Positions 43,782-51,395 of a stretch of 64,000 nt of DNA are shown here, piece after piece. The stretch spans positions 186,001 to 250,000 of the forward strand of contig NZ_JAJKLK010000021.1 in assembly GCF_020982545.1 (NCBI RefSeq), written 5' to 3'. The translations under genes were made by a program, and so were the position numbers. This DNA is from Streptomyces sp. MNU76. GTDB taxonomy: Bacteria > Actinomycetota > Actinomycetes > Streptomycetales > Streptomycetaceae. The notes beneath the pieces were generated by a model that had not been told where the DNA came from, searched no databases, and saw nothing but the letters and a program-made list of their open reading frames with translations. The stretch's first letter is position 1, and the number at the start of each line of letters is the position of its first letter.

Positions 43782-44309
43782 ATGTCCAAGCACACGCTCT
43801 CCGTCCTGGTGGAGAACACCCCCGGCATCCTGGCCCGGATCGCCGCCCTGTTCTCCCGCCGCGGCTTCAACATCGACTCGCTCGCGGTCGGTGTCACCGA
43901 GCACCCCGAGATCTCCCGCATCACCATCGTGGTGACGGTGGTCGAGGAACTGCCCCTGGAGCAGGTGACGAAGCAGCTCAACAAGCTCGTCAACGTCCTG
44001 AAGATCGTCGAACTGGAACCGGGCTCCGCCGTTCAGCGGGAACTCGTTCTGGTGAAGGTGCGCGCCGACAACGAGACGCGCTCCCAGATCGTCGAGATCG
44101 TCCAGCTGTTCCGCGCCAAGACCGTCGACGTCTCCCCGGAGGCCGTCACCATCGAGGCCACCGGGTCCAGCGACAAGCTGACCGCCATGCTCAAGATGCT
44201 GGAGCCGTTCGGCATCAAGGAGCTGGTCCAGTCCGGCACGATCGCCATCGGCCGCGGTGCCCGTTCGATCACGGACCGCTCGCTGCGCGCCCTGGACCGA
44301 TCGGCCTGA
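43782..44309 (+). CDS. ilvN: Acetolactate synthase small regulatory subunit
   Basis: A 175-residue regulatory subunit that binds valine and stimulates IlvB. The N-terminal ACT domain reads HTLSVLVENTPGILARIAALFSRRGFNIDSLAV; a C-terminal ALS domain follows (VKVRADNETRSQIVEIVQLF). AAAGGAAC precedes the ATG. A hairpin separates it from ilvC. Confidence 0.95.
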   Translation: MSKHTLSVLVENTPGILARIAALFSRRGFNIDSLAVGVTEHPEISRITIVVTVVEELPLEQVTKQLNKLVNVLKIVELEPGSAVQRELVLVKVRADNETRSQIVEIVQLFRAKTVDVSPEAVTIEATGSSDKLTAMLKMLEPFGIKELVQSGTIAIGRGARSITDRSLRALDRSA

Positions 44310-44317
44310 CGCACGAG

Positions 44318-44347
44318 ACGGGCGGCCGACGACGCGCGGCCGCCCGT
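44318..44347. terminator. Hairpin between ilvN and ilvC
   Basis: ACGGGCGGCC (44318-44327) pairs perfectly with GGCCGCCCGT (44338-44347). It lies 8 bp after ilvN in the 118-bp gap and may end some transcripts or protect the ilvBN end. Confidence 0.65.
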
Positions 44348-44427
44348 ATGCCGAGACCCGCAGACCTTCATTCCGCCCGCCGTCATACGGTGGGACGCAA
44401 CACCTGCACTCAAGGAGAGAACCCAAA

Positions 44428-45429
44428 GTGGCCGAGCTGTTCTACGACGCTGACGCCGACCTGTCCATCATCCAGGGCCGCAAGGTCGCGGTCATCGGCT
44501 ACGGCAGCCAGGGCCACGCCCACGCGCTGTCCCTGCGCGACTCGGGCGCGGACGTCCGCGTCGGTCTGCACGAGGGCTCCAAGTCCAAGGCGAAGGCCGA
44601 GGAGCAGGGCCTGCGCGTGGTGACCCCGTCGGAGGCCGCCGCCGAGGCCGACGTCATCATGATCCTCGTCCCGGACCCGATCCAGGCCCAGGTCTACGAG
44701 GACCACATCAAGGACAACCTCAAGGACGGCGACGCGCTGTTCTTCGGCCACGGCCTGAACATCCGCTTCGGCTTCATCAAGCCCCCGGCCGGCGTCGACG
44801 TCTGCATGGTCGCCCCCAAGGGCCCGGGCCACCTGGTCCGCCGCCAGTACGAGGAGGGCCGCGGCGTTCCGTGTATCGCCGCCGTCGAGCAGGACGCCAC
44901 GGGCAACGCGTTCGCGCTGGCGCTCTCGTACGCCAAGGGCATCGGCGGCACCCGCGCCGGCGTCATCAAGACCACCTTCACCGAGGAGACGGAGACCGAC
45001 CTCTTCGGTGAGCAGGCGGTTCTCTGCGGTGGTACGGCCGCGCTGGTGAAGGCGGGCTTCGAGACGCTGACCGAGGCCGGCTACCAGCCGGAGATCGCGT
45101 ACTTCGAGTGCCTGCACGAGCTGAAGCTGATCGTCGACCTCATGTACGAGGGCGGCCTGGAGAAGATGCGCTGGTCGATCTCCGAGACCGCCGAGTGGGG
45201 CGACTACGTCACCGGCCCGCGGATCATCACGGACGCCACCAAGGCCGAGATGAAGAAGGTCCTCGCCGAGATCCAGGACGGCACCTTCGCGCGGCAGTGG
45301 ATGGACGAGTACCACGGCGGTCTGAAGAAGTACAACGAGTACAAGACCCAGGACTCCGAGCACCTGCTGGAGACCACCGGCAAGGAGCTGCGCAAGCTCA
45401 TGTCGTGGGTCAACGACGAAGAGGCCTGA
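44428..45429 (+). CDS. ilvC: Ketol-acid reductoisomerase
   Basis: A 333-residue class I enzyme converting acetolactate to dihydroxyisovalerate. The NADPH fold has IGYGSQGHAHALSLRDSG; the catalytic Lys is in VAPKGPGHLVR; the metal-binding acids are in DLFGEQAVLCGG and ECLHELKLIVDL. The GTG start has AAGGAGAGA seven bases upstream, and the usual streptomycete start VAELFYDADADL fits. Regulation may be partly separate from ilvBN because of the 118-bp gap. Confidence 0.96.
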   Translation: MAELFYDADADLSIIQGRKVAVIGYGSQGHAHALSLRDSGADVRVGLHEGSKSKAKAEEQGLRVVTPSEAAAEADVIMILVPDPIQAQVYEDHIKDNLKDGDALFFGHGLNIRFGFIKPPAGVDVCMVAPKGPGHLVRRQYEEGRGVPCIAAVEQDATGNAFALALSYAKGIGGTRAGVIKTTFTEETETDLFGEQAVLCGGTAALVKAGFETLTEAGYQPEIAYFECLHELKLIVDLMYEGGLEKMRWSISETAEWGDYVTGPRIITDATKAEMKKVLAEIQDGTFARQWMDEYHGGLKKYNEYKTQDSEHLLETTGKELRKLMSWVNDEEA

Positions 45430-45436
45430 TCCTGTG

Positions 45437-45478
45437 AGGCCGGCCGTGGCGGGGTTCACCCGGTGCCATGGCCGGCCT
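45437..45478. terminator. Hairpin after ilvC
   Basis: AGGCCGGCCGTGGC pairs with GCCATGGCCGGCCT over 14 bases with one G-T wobble, 7 bp after the ilvC stop. It probably ends the ilv transcript before serA. Confidence 0.8.
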
Positions 45479-45608
45479 TGATTCACGTCCGGGTGATCCT
45501 TCCGCGGTGGCGTGAGGCGATGCTCCCGACGCCACTACACTGCAGCACTACATACGCGTCGGGCCCACAGCGTCGTGCGTCTTCCACGCGGACACCACCC
45601 TCCACCGC

Positions 45609-45636
45609 CTGCGGCCGTCGGGACGGCCGTCCGCAG
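45609..45636 (+). promoter_or_regulatory. Nested hairpin before serA
   Basis: CTGCGG and CCGCAG enclose GGCCGTC-GG-GACGGCC. The structure lies 10 bp before the GTGAGGA ribosome site and could influence serA translation; no riboswitch class is recognised. Confidence 0.4.
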
Positions 45637-45658
45637 CATTGGACTTGTGAGGACTCAC

Positions 45659-47248
45659 GTGAGCTCGAAACCAGTCGTACTGATCGCTGAAGAGCTGTCG
45701 CCCGCCACCGTCGACGCGCTGGGCCCGGACTTCGAGATCCGGAACGTCAACGGAGCGGACCGAGCCGAACTGCTTCCGGCCATCGCCGACGTCGACGCGA
45801 TCCTGATCCGCTCGGCCACCAAGGTCGACGCCGAGGCGATCGCCGCCGCGAAGAAGCTGAAGGTCGTCGCGCGCGCCGGCGTCGGCCTGGACAACGTGGA
45901 CGTCTCCGCCGCCACCAAGGCCGGCGTGATGGTCGTCAACGCCCCCACCTCGAACATCGTGACCGCCGCCGAGCTGGCCTGCGGTCTGCTCCTCGCCACC
46001 GCCCGCCACATCCCGCAGGCGAACACGGCGCTGAAGAACGGCGAGTGGAAGCGCAGCAAGTACACCGGCGTGGAGCTGGCCGAGAAGACCCTCGGCGTCG
46101 TCGGCCTCGGCCGCATCGGTGCCCTGGTGGCCCAGCGCATGTCCGCCTTCGGCATGAAGGTCGTCGCCTACGACCCCTACGTGCAGCCCGCGCGGGCCGC
46201 GCAGATGGGCGTGAAGGTTCTTTCGCTGGACGATCTCCTTGAGGTCTCCGACTTCATCACCGTCCACCTGCCGAAGACCCCCGAGACGGTCGGCCTGATC
46301 GGTGCCGAGGCGCTGCAGAAGGTGAAGCCCTCGGTGCGCATCGTCAACGCCGCGCGCGGCGGGATCGTCGACGAGGCCGCGCTGTACTCGGCGCTCAAGG
46401 AGGGCCGGGTCGCGGGCGCGGGCCTCGACGTGTACGCCAAGGAGCCCTGCACCGACTCGCCGCTGTTCGAGCTGGACGAGGTCGTCTGCACCCCCCACCT
46501 CGGCGCCTCCACCGACGAGGCCCAGGAGAAGGCGGGCATCGCCGTGGCGCGCTCGGTGCGCCTCGCCCTCGCCGGTGAGCTGGTCCCGGACGCGGTGAAC
46601 GTCCAGGGCGGTGTCATCGCCGAGGACGTCAAGCCGGGTCTGCCGCTCGCCGAGCGGCTCGGCCGGATCTTCACCGCGCTCGCCGGTGAGGTCGCGGTCC
46701 GCCTCGACGTCGAGGTGTACGGCGAGATCACCCAGCACGACGTGAAGGTGCTGGAGCTGTCCGCGCTCAAGGGCGTCTTCGAGGACGTCGTCGACGAGAC
46801 GGTGTCGTACGTCAACGCCCCGCTGTTCGCGCAGGAGCGTGGCGTCGAGGTGCGGCTGACCACCAGCTCCGAGTCGCCCGACCACCGCAATGTCGTCACC
46901 GTGCGCGGCACGCTCGGCAGCGGCGAGGAGGTGTCGGTCTCGGGCACGCTGGCCGGGCCGAAGCACCACCAGAAGATCGTCGCGGTCGGTGAGTACGACG
47001 TGGACCTCGCCCTCGCCGACCACATGGTCGTCCTCAGCTACGTGGACCGTCCCGGTGTCGTCGGCACCGTGGGGCGCGTCTTCGGTGAGGCCGGTATCAA
47101 CATCGCCGGGATGCAGGTCGCGCGGTCCACGGCCGGTGGGGAGGCGCTGGCGGTGCTGACCGTGGACGACACGGTTCCGCCGGCGGTGCTCGCCGAGGTG
47201 GCCGAGGAGATCGGGGCGACGTCGGCGCGGTCGGTGAACCTGGTCTGA
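45659..47248 (+). CDS. serA: D-3-phosphoglycerate dehydrogenase
   Basis: A 529-residue type I enzyme that begins serine synthesis. The Rossmann motif is GVVGLGRIGALVA; Arg is in NAARGGIVDE, Glu in LDVYAKEPC and His in TPHLGAST. An intervening ASB domain (about 320-450) and a C-terminal ACT domain (VVLSYVDRPGVVGTVGRVF) are present, the long form found in mycobacteria and plants. GTG 45659 follows GTGAGGA by six bases. Confidence 0.95.
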   Translation: MSSKPVVLIAEELSPATVDALGPDFEIRNVNGADRAELLPAIADVDAILIRSATKVDAEAIAAAKKLKVVARAGVGLDNVDVSAATKAGVMVVNAPTSNIVTAAELACGLLLATARHIPQANTALKNGEWKRSKYTGVELAEKTLGVVGLGRIGALVAQRMSAFGMKVVAYDPYVQPARAAQMGVKVLSLDDLLEVSDFITVHLPKTPETVGLIGAEALQKVKPSVRIVNAARGGIVDEAALYSALKEGRVAGAGLDVYAKEPCTDSPLFELDEVVCTPHLGASTDEAQEKAGIAVARSVRLALAGELVPDAVNVQGGVIAEDVKPGLPLAERLGRIFTALAGEVAVRLDVEVYGEITQHDVKVLELSALKGVFEDVVDETVSYVNAPLFAQERGVEVRLTTSSESPDHRNVVTVRGTLGSGEEVSVSGTLAGPKHHQKIVAVGEYDVDLALADHMVVLSYVDRPGVVGTVGRVFGEAGINIAGMQVARSTAGGEALAVLTVDDTVPPAVLAEVAEEIGATSARSVNLV

Positions 47249-47267
47249 GTCTCGCAAAGGTGTGAGG

Positions 47268-47303
47268 CCGGGGCCCGGCCACCTTCGGGTGGCCGGGCCC
47301 CGG
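47268..47303. terminator. 16-bp hairpin with UUCG loop
   Basis: CCGGGGCCCGGCCACC and GGTGGCCGGGCCCCGG pair perfectly around TTCG, the exceptionally stable C(UUCG)G tetraloop. It separates serA from the convergent efflux gene and likely stops both transcripts. Confidence 0.9.
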
Positions 47304-47339
47304 TCGTTCTCACCTCGGGACGGGCGGGGCCGGTCGTTC

Positions 47340-48944
47340 TCAGTTCCGGGCGGCCGAGGGCGCGTCCACGCCGGTCGTGCGGGCGCGCGTGGCCGGAGCG
47401 GGGCCTTTCCCGCCCGGGCCGGTGGGTGCCTCGTGGTCTCTCGCCCGCACGCCGCGCAGAGCCGCCGCCGCGAGGACCGCGGCGGTCACCAGGACGACGG
47501 CCCCCGCGACCGCCGCTCCCTGCATACCGGCGGTGAACGCGGCGCGGGCCGCGGCCGCCAGCGACTCGCCCGCGGCGCCGGGCAGTTGCTCGGCTACGGC
47601 GAGCGCGCCCCCGAGCGTCTCGCGGGCCGGGGCGGGCGCCGACGCCGGGATCTCGTGGTGGTAGACGGCCGTGCCGATGGAGCCGAGAGCGGCCATGCCG
47701 AGTGCGCCGCCGAACTCCTGCCCGGTCTCCAGGAGCGACGAGGCGGAGCCCGCGCGTTCGACGGGGGCGGTGCCGAGGGCCAGGTCCGTCATCTGCGACA
47801 TCACCGTCACGATGCCGGCGGCCAGCACCCCGGCCCCGGCCAGGACCAGCCACAGGGAGTCCGGTCCGGCGGCGGCCAGGAGGCCGTAGCCGCTCGCGGC
47901 GGTGGTGAAGCCGGCGGCCACCACGTACGCCCGGTCCACGCCCCGCCGCACGAGACGCGTGGCGACGGGCGCGGCCACACCGACGAGAACCGAGGGCAGC
48001 AGCCCCCACAACGCCGCCTCCAGCGCGCTCTTGCCGAGCACCGACTGGAGGTACTGCGTGGTGAAGTACGCCGAGCCCATCATGCCGAAGGCCGCGAGCA
48101 GGTTGAGGGCGACCGCCGGGGTGAAGCCGCGACCACGGAACAGGGCAGGGGAGATCATCGGGGACGGCACCGTGCGCTGGCGGTGGACGAAGAGGGCCGC
48201 GAAGAGCAGGCCGACGGTCAGGACGACCACGTTCCGGACGTTCCAGCCCTCCGAGGGGATCTCCTTGAGGCCGTAGACGACCGGCAGGACGGCCGCCAGT
48301 GACAGCGGGACACCGAGCAGGTCGAATCGGCCGGGCGCGGGGTCCTTCGACTCGGGCAGGAGCACCGGGCCGAGCAGCAGGAGCAGTGCCATCGCGGGCA
48401 GATTCACCAGGAACACCGAGCCCCACCAGAAGAACTCGACCATGACACCGCTCAGCACCGATCCGAGCGCGACGCCCCCGGTCATCACCCCGGACCAGAT
48501 GGCGATCGCGGTCGCCCGCTGGCCGGGGTCGGTGAACATCGTGCGGGTCAGCGCCATCGTCGAGGGCATCAGGGTGGCGCCGCCGATGCCGAGGACGGCA
48601 CGGGCCGCGATCAGTGTCTCGGCGCTGTTCGCGTACGCGGCCACCAGTGAGGCCGCACCGAACGCGGCGGCGCCGATCAGCAGCATTCGGCGGCGCCCGA
48701 TGCGGTCGCCCAGCGAGCCCATCGTCATCAGCAGTCCGGCCAGCACGAACGCGTAGATGTCGAAGATCCACAGCTGCTGGGTGCCGCTCGGCTCCAGATC
48801 GGTGCTGATCGCGGGGATCGCGAAGTACAGGACCGACACGTCCATCGAGACCAGCAGCAGCGGCAGCATCAGGACGCCGAGGGCGGTCCATTCGCGGCGG
48901 CCTGCGCGCCGGGCGGGAGCCGGGATCACGGGGTTCGTCGTCAT
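47340..48944 (-). CDS. MFS drug-efflux transporter (DHA2, QacA/SmvA type)
   Basis: A 534-residue membrane protein with 14 predicted helices. Motif A is GSLGDRIGRRRML after helix 2, D1 is visible as SMDVSVLYFAIPAIS in helix 1, and the antiporter motif region is WSGVMTGGVALGSVLSG. Such pumps expel cationic drugs or dyes with protons. It is divergent from a TetR gene, and the spacer holds a palindrome next to its start plus tandem repeats, so repression relieved by the exported compound is likely. Confidence 0.9.
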   Translation of the reverse strand: MTTNPVIPAPARRAGRREWTALGVLMLPLLLVSMDVSVLYFAIPAISTDLEPSGTQQLWIFDIYAFVLAGLLMTMGSLGDRIGRRRMLLIGAAAFGAASLVAAYANSAETLIAARAVLGIGGATLMPSTMALTRTMFTDPGQRATAIAIWSGVMTGGVALGSVLSGVMVEFFWWGSVFLVNLPAMALLLLLGPVLLPESKDPAPGRFDLLGVPLSLAAVLPVVYGLKEIPSEGWNVRNVVVLTVGLLFAALFVHRQRTVPSPMISPALFRGRGFTPAVALNLLAAFGMMGSAYFTTQYLQSVLGKSALEAALWGLLPSVLVGVAAPVATRLVRRGVDRAYVVAAGFTTAASGYGLLAAAGPDSLWLVLAGAGVLAAGIVTVMSQMTDLALGTAPVERAGSASSLLETGQEFGGALGMAALGSIGTAVYHHEIPASAPAPARETLGGALAVAEQLPGAAGESLAAAARAAFTAGMQGAAVAGAVVLVTAAVLAAAALRGVRARDHEAPTGPGGKGPAPATRARTTGVDAPSAARN

Positions 48945-48956
48945 GGAGGGGACTGT

Positions 48957-48977
48957 ACGAGTGTTTTATACGCTCGT
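48957..48977. promoter_or_regulatory. Palindromic operator at the efflux promoter
   Basis: ACGAGTGT-TTTAT-ACGCTCGT has imperfect 8-bp arms (one mismatch per arm) around an AT-rich centre. It lies 12 bp upstream of the efflux start, where a TetR dimer could block it. Confidence 0.55.
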
Positions 48978-48994
48978 CTAGTACGCCTGTTTAA

Positions 48995-49033
48995 AACGTT
49001 CGTATGGGACGTTCGTGTGGGACGGTCGTATGA
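48995..49033. repeat. Three tandem 13-bp repeats before the TetR gene
   Basis: AACGTTCGTATGG, GACGTTCGTGTGG and GACGGTCGTATGA follow one another without gaps and differ at one to three positions each. The last ends 22 bp before the TetR start. Such iterated sites suggest cooperative binding of the regulator. Confidence 0.75.
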
Positions 49034-49055
49034 ATACCCGGCTAGGCTGGGGCGC

Positions 49056-49640
49056 ATGGGACATCGTGAGGATCTGCTGGAAGGCGCCAAGCGCTGCCTG
49101 CTGGCGAAGGGTTTCGTACGGACGACGGCACGTGACATCGTCAAGGAGTCGGGGACGAACCTGGCGTCGATCGGCTACCACTACGGCTCGAAGGACGCGT
49201 TGCTGGCGCAGGCGTACGTGTCCCTGGTCGGCGATGTCTCCGTGGCCTTCGACCAGGGGGAGCGCGCGCCGAGCGGCACCGAACCGGGCTCGATCGAGCG
49301 GTTCCGGGAGGTGTGGGCGAACGTCATCGACACCATGCGGGAGCCGGGCTCGATGTGGCGGCTCAGCATGGAGATCATCGCCATGGGCGACCAGCTGCCC
49401 GAGGTCCGCGACCACCTGGCGCTGGCGCAGCGGGAGGCCGGGCGCGGTCTGATCCCGATGCTCATGGGCGGCCGGGAGGAGGACGTCCCGGAGAAGGACG
49501 TGGACACCCTCGGGAAGTTCCTGGTGACCCTGATGACGGGTCTGATCGCCCAGTGGACCTTCGACCCGCCGAGTGCCCCCGAGGCCGACGAACTCGCCGA
49601 GGGCCTCCTCCGGGTCATCGCGGCGACGCGCGGGGAGTGA
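49056..49640 (+). CDS. TetR-family regulator of the divergent efflux gene
   Basis: A 194-residue repressor. The helix-turn-helix is GFVRTTARDIVKESGTNLASIGYHYGSKDALLAQAY (in two parts around residues 20-50). The C-terminal domain is all-helical (FREVWANVIDTM; LVTLMTGLIAQWTFDP). It is divergent from the efflux transporter. No clear ribosome site precedes the ATG, so a leaderless message is possible. Its stop abuts the stop of the ATPase gene on the other strand. Confidence 0.86.
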   Translation: MGHREDLLEGAKRCLLAKGFVRTTARDIVKESGTNLASIGYHYGSKDALLAQAYVSLVGDVSVAFDQGERAPSGTEPGSIERFREVWANVIDTMREPGSMWRLSMEIIAMGDQLPEVRDHLALAQREAGRGLIPMLMGGREEDVPEKDVDTLGKFLVTLMTGLIAQWTFDPPSAPEADELAEGLLRVIAATRGE

Positions 49641-50324
49641 CTACGCCGGCACCAGCCGGCCCGCGCGCATCTCCACCGAACGGTCCGCGAAATGGCGTAC
49701 GACCGCGCGGTCGTGGCAGATGAAGAGGTACCCGAGGTTCAGCTCGTCCTGGAGGTCGGCCAGCAGGTTGAGGACACCGGCCCGGATGGAGGGGTCCAGT
49801 GCGGACACCGGCTCGTCGAGGACCAGCAGACGCGGCTCGGACGCCAACGCCCGTGCGATGCCCACTCGTTGGCACTGACCGCCGGACAACTCGTGCGGGA
49901 AGCGGTCGCCGAGGGCCGGGTTCAGACCCACCCGGTCCAGGAGCGCGGCGACCCGGGCGGGGCCCGTGGCGTCCCAGCGGCCCTGGACGCGCAGGGGTTC
50001 CGCCACCGCTTCCCGGACGCGGTGGCGCGGGCTGAGCGAGCCGTACGGGTCCTGGAAGACCGGCTGCATACGGGGCCGGAGCGGCCGCAGCTCGCGCTCG
50101 GTGAGCGACGTCAACTCCCTCCCCTCGAAGTGGACTTCGCCTCCGTCCGGGCGGCGCAGGAGGAGCACGGCGCCGACCGTGGAGGACTTTCCGCAGCCGG
50201 AGGGGCCGTTCAGGGCCAGGGTCTCGCCCGCCTTCACCGCGAAGGACACCCGGTCGACGGCGGTGACCGGTCCGTAGCGGACGACCAGGTCGCGCACGTC
50301 GAGCAGGGGGGTGGTCGGGTTCAC
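49641..50324 (-). CDS. ABC ATP-binding protein, DppF/OppF-like (short)
   Basis: A 227-residue ATPase. Walker A is GPSGCGKSS, the Q-loop QDPYGSLSP, Walker B LLVLDEP, and the signature reads LSGGQCQRVG, with Cys where Arg or Gln is usual. The GTG start overlaps the preceding stop by 4 nt. It lacks the C-terminal oligopeptide-specific extension of full OppF proteins. It is the last gene of the Zur-box-linked importer and ends tail-to-tail with the TetR gene. Confidence 0.86.
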   Translation of the reverse strand: MNPTTPLLDVRDLVVRYGPVTAVDRVSFAVKAGETLALNGPSGCGKSSTVGAVLLLRRPDGGEVHFEGRELTSLTERELRPLRPRMQPVFQDPYGSLSPRHRVREAVAEPLRVQGRWDATGPARVAALLDRVGLNPALGDRFPHELSGGQCQRVGIARALASEPRLLVLDEPVSALDPSIRAGVLNLLADLQDELNLGYLFICHDRAVVRHFADRSVEMRAGRLVPA

Positions 50325-51394
50325 GCGGGCTCCAGGAACAACTCGGTCGCGGGGTGCGGGACTTCGTCCCAACGGTGGCAGGAGACCTCATGGCCGGCCG
50401 CGGCCGGCCACGGCTGCGGTTCCTCACCCCGACAGCGGTCCTCGGCGAGGGGGCAGCGCGGCGCGAAGGCGCAGCCCGGGGAGAGCGTCGGGGGCGGGCG
50501 GGGAGCCGGGGACGGAGGGCAGCCGACGGTGACGCCGACCGGCGGGCGCGCGCCCTCGCCCTCACCGTCGCGGTCGGCTTCGTCCGGCGGCAGCGAGGCG
50601 AGCAGGCCCGCCGTGTACGGCGCCAGGGGGCGGTCCCACACGGCCGCCGCCGGGCCCTGTTCGACCTGACGCCCGGCGTACATGACCAGCATGCGGTCGG
50701 CGTGCTCCCGGACCGCGCCGAGGTCATGGGTGACCAGCACGAGCGCGGCGCCGACCGCCTCCCGCTGCGCGGCGAGGACCCGCAGCACCTGTTCCTGGAG
50801 TTCCGCGTCGAGCGCGGTCGTGGGCTCGTCCGCGACGACGACGTCCGGTTCGTTGATCGTCGCCATGGCGATCACGGCCCGCTGGCGCATACCGCCGGAG
50901 TACTCGTGCGGATACGCCCGCGCCCTGCGCGCGGCGTCGGGGATGCCCACCCCGTCGAGCGCGGCGACCGCCCGGGCGCGGGCCTCTTTGCGGGAGACGC
51001 GCGCCACCGACCTTACGGCCACGGCGAGTTGGTCGCCCACGGGGTGCACGGGGGAGAGCGCCGACAACGCGTCCTGGGGGATCAGGGCGATACGCCGGCC
51101 CCGCTGGGCGGCGAGATCCGCGTCCCCGCGCAGCCGCACGGTTCCGCTGCTCGTCGCACCCACCGGCAGCATCCCGAGCAGCGCCCGGGCCGTGAGGGAC
51201 TTGCCGGCGCCCGACTCGCCGACCAGGGCGAGCACCTCGCGCGGCCGGACGTCGAAGGACAGCCCGCGTACGACCTCGACTCCGCCGAACGCGATCCGCA
51301 GATCACGGACCGAGAGCAGGGCGTCGGTCTCCGGCGGCACGGGAGACGCCGCCGGCACGTCGGATGCCGTCGGCATGGAGGAGTTCGGCGTCAC
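50321..51394 (-). CDS. ABC ATP-binding protein, DppD/OppD-like
   Basis: A 357-residue ATPase. After a disordered Ser/Pro-rich N-terminus come Walker A GESGAGKSL, Q-loop PQDALSALSP, signature YSGGMRQRA and Walker B VVADEP. The C-terminal part has the OppD-type Cys segment GCAFAPRCPLAEDRCRG, potentially binding a metal cluster. The start is uncertain: GTG 51394 begins one base past the permease stop, whereas TTG 51418 has a better GAAGGG site but overlaps that gene. Confidence 0.85.
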   Translation of the reverse strand: MTPNSSMPTASDVPAASPVPPETDALLSVRDLRIAFGGVEVVRGLSFDVRPREVLALVGESGAGKSLTARALLGMLPVGATSSGTVRLRGDADLAAQRGRRIALIPQDALSALSPVHPVGDQLAVAVRSVARVSRKEARARAVAALDGVGIPDAARRARAYPHEYSGGMRQRAVIAMATINEPDVVVADEPTTALDAELQEQVLRVLAAQREAVGAALVLVTHDLGAVREHADRMLVMYAGRQVEQGPAAAVWDRPLAPYTAGLLASLPPDEADRDGEGEGARPPVGVTVGCPPSPAPRPPPTLSPGCAFAPRCPLAEDRCRGEEPQPWPAAAGHEVSCHRWDEVPHPATELFLEPA

Positions 51395-51395
51395 T

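Noticed and set aside
45463..45690. Ser/Thr-rich open frame overlapping the serA start, considered as a serine attenuator peptide
   Set aside because: It has 75 codons, no ribosome site, no run of serine codons placed before a terminator, and overlaps serA out of frame.
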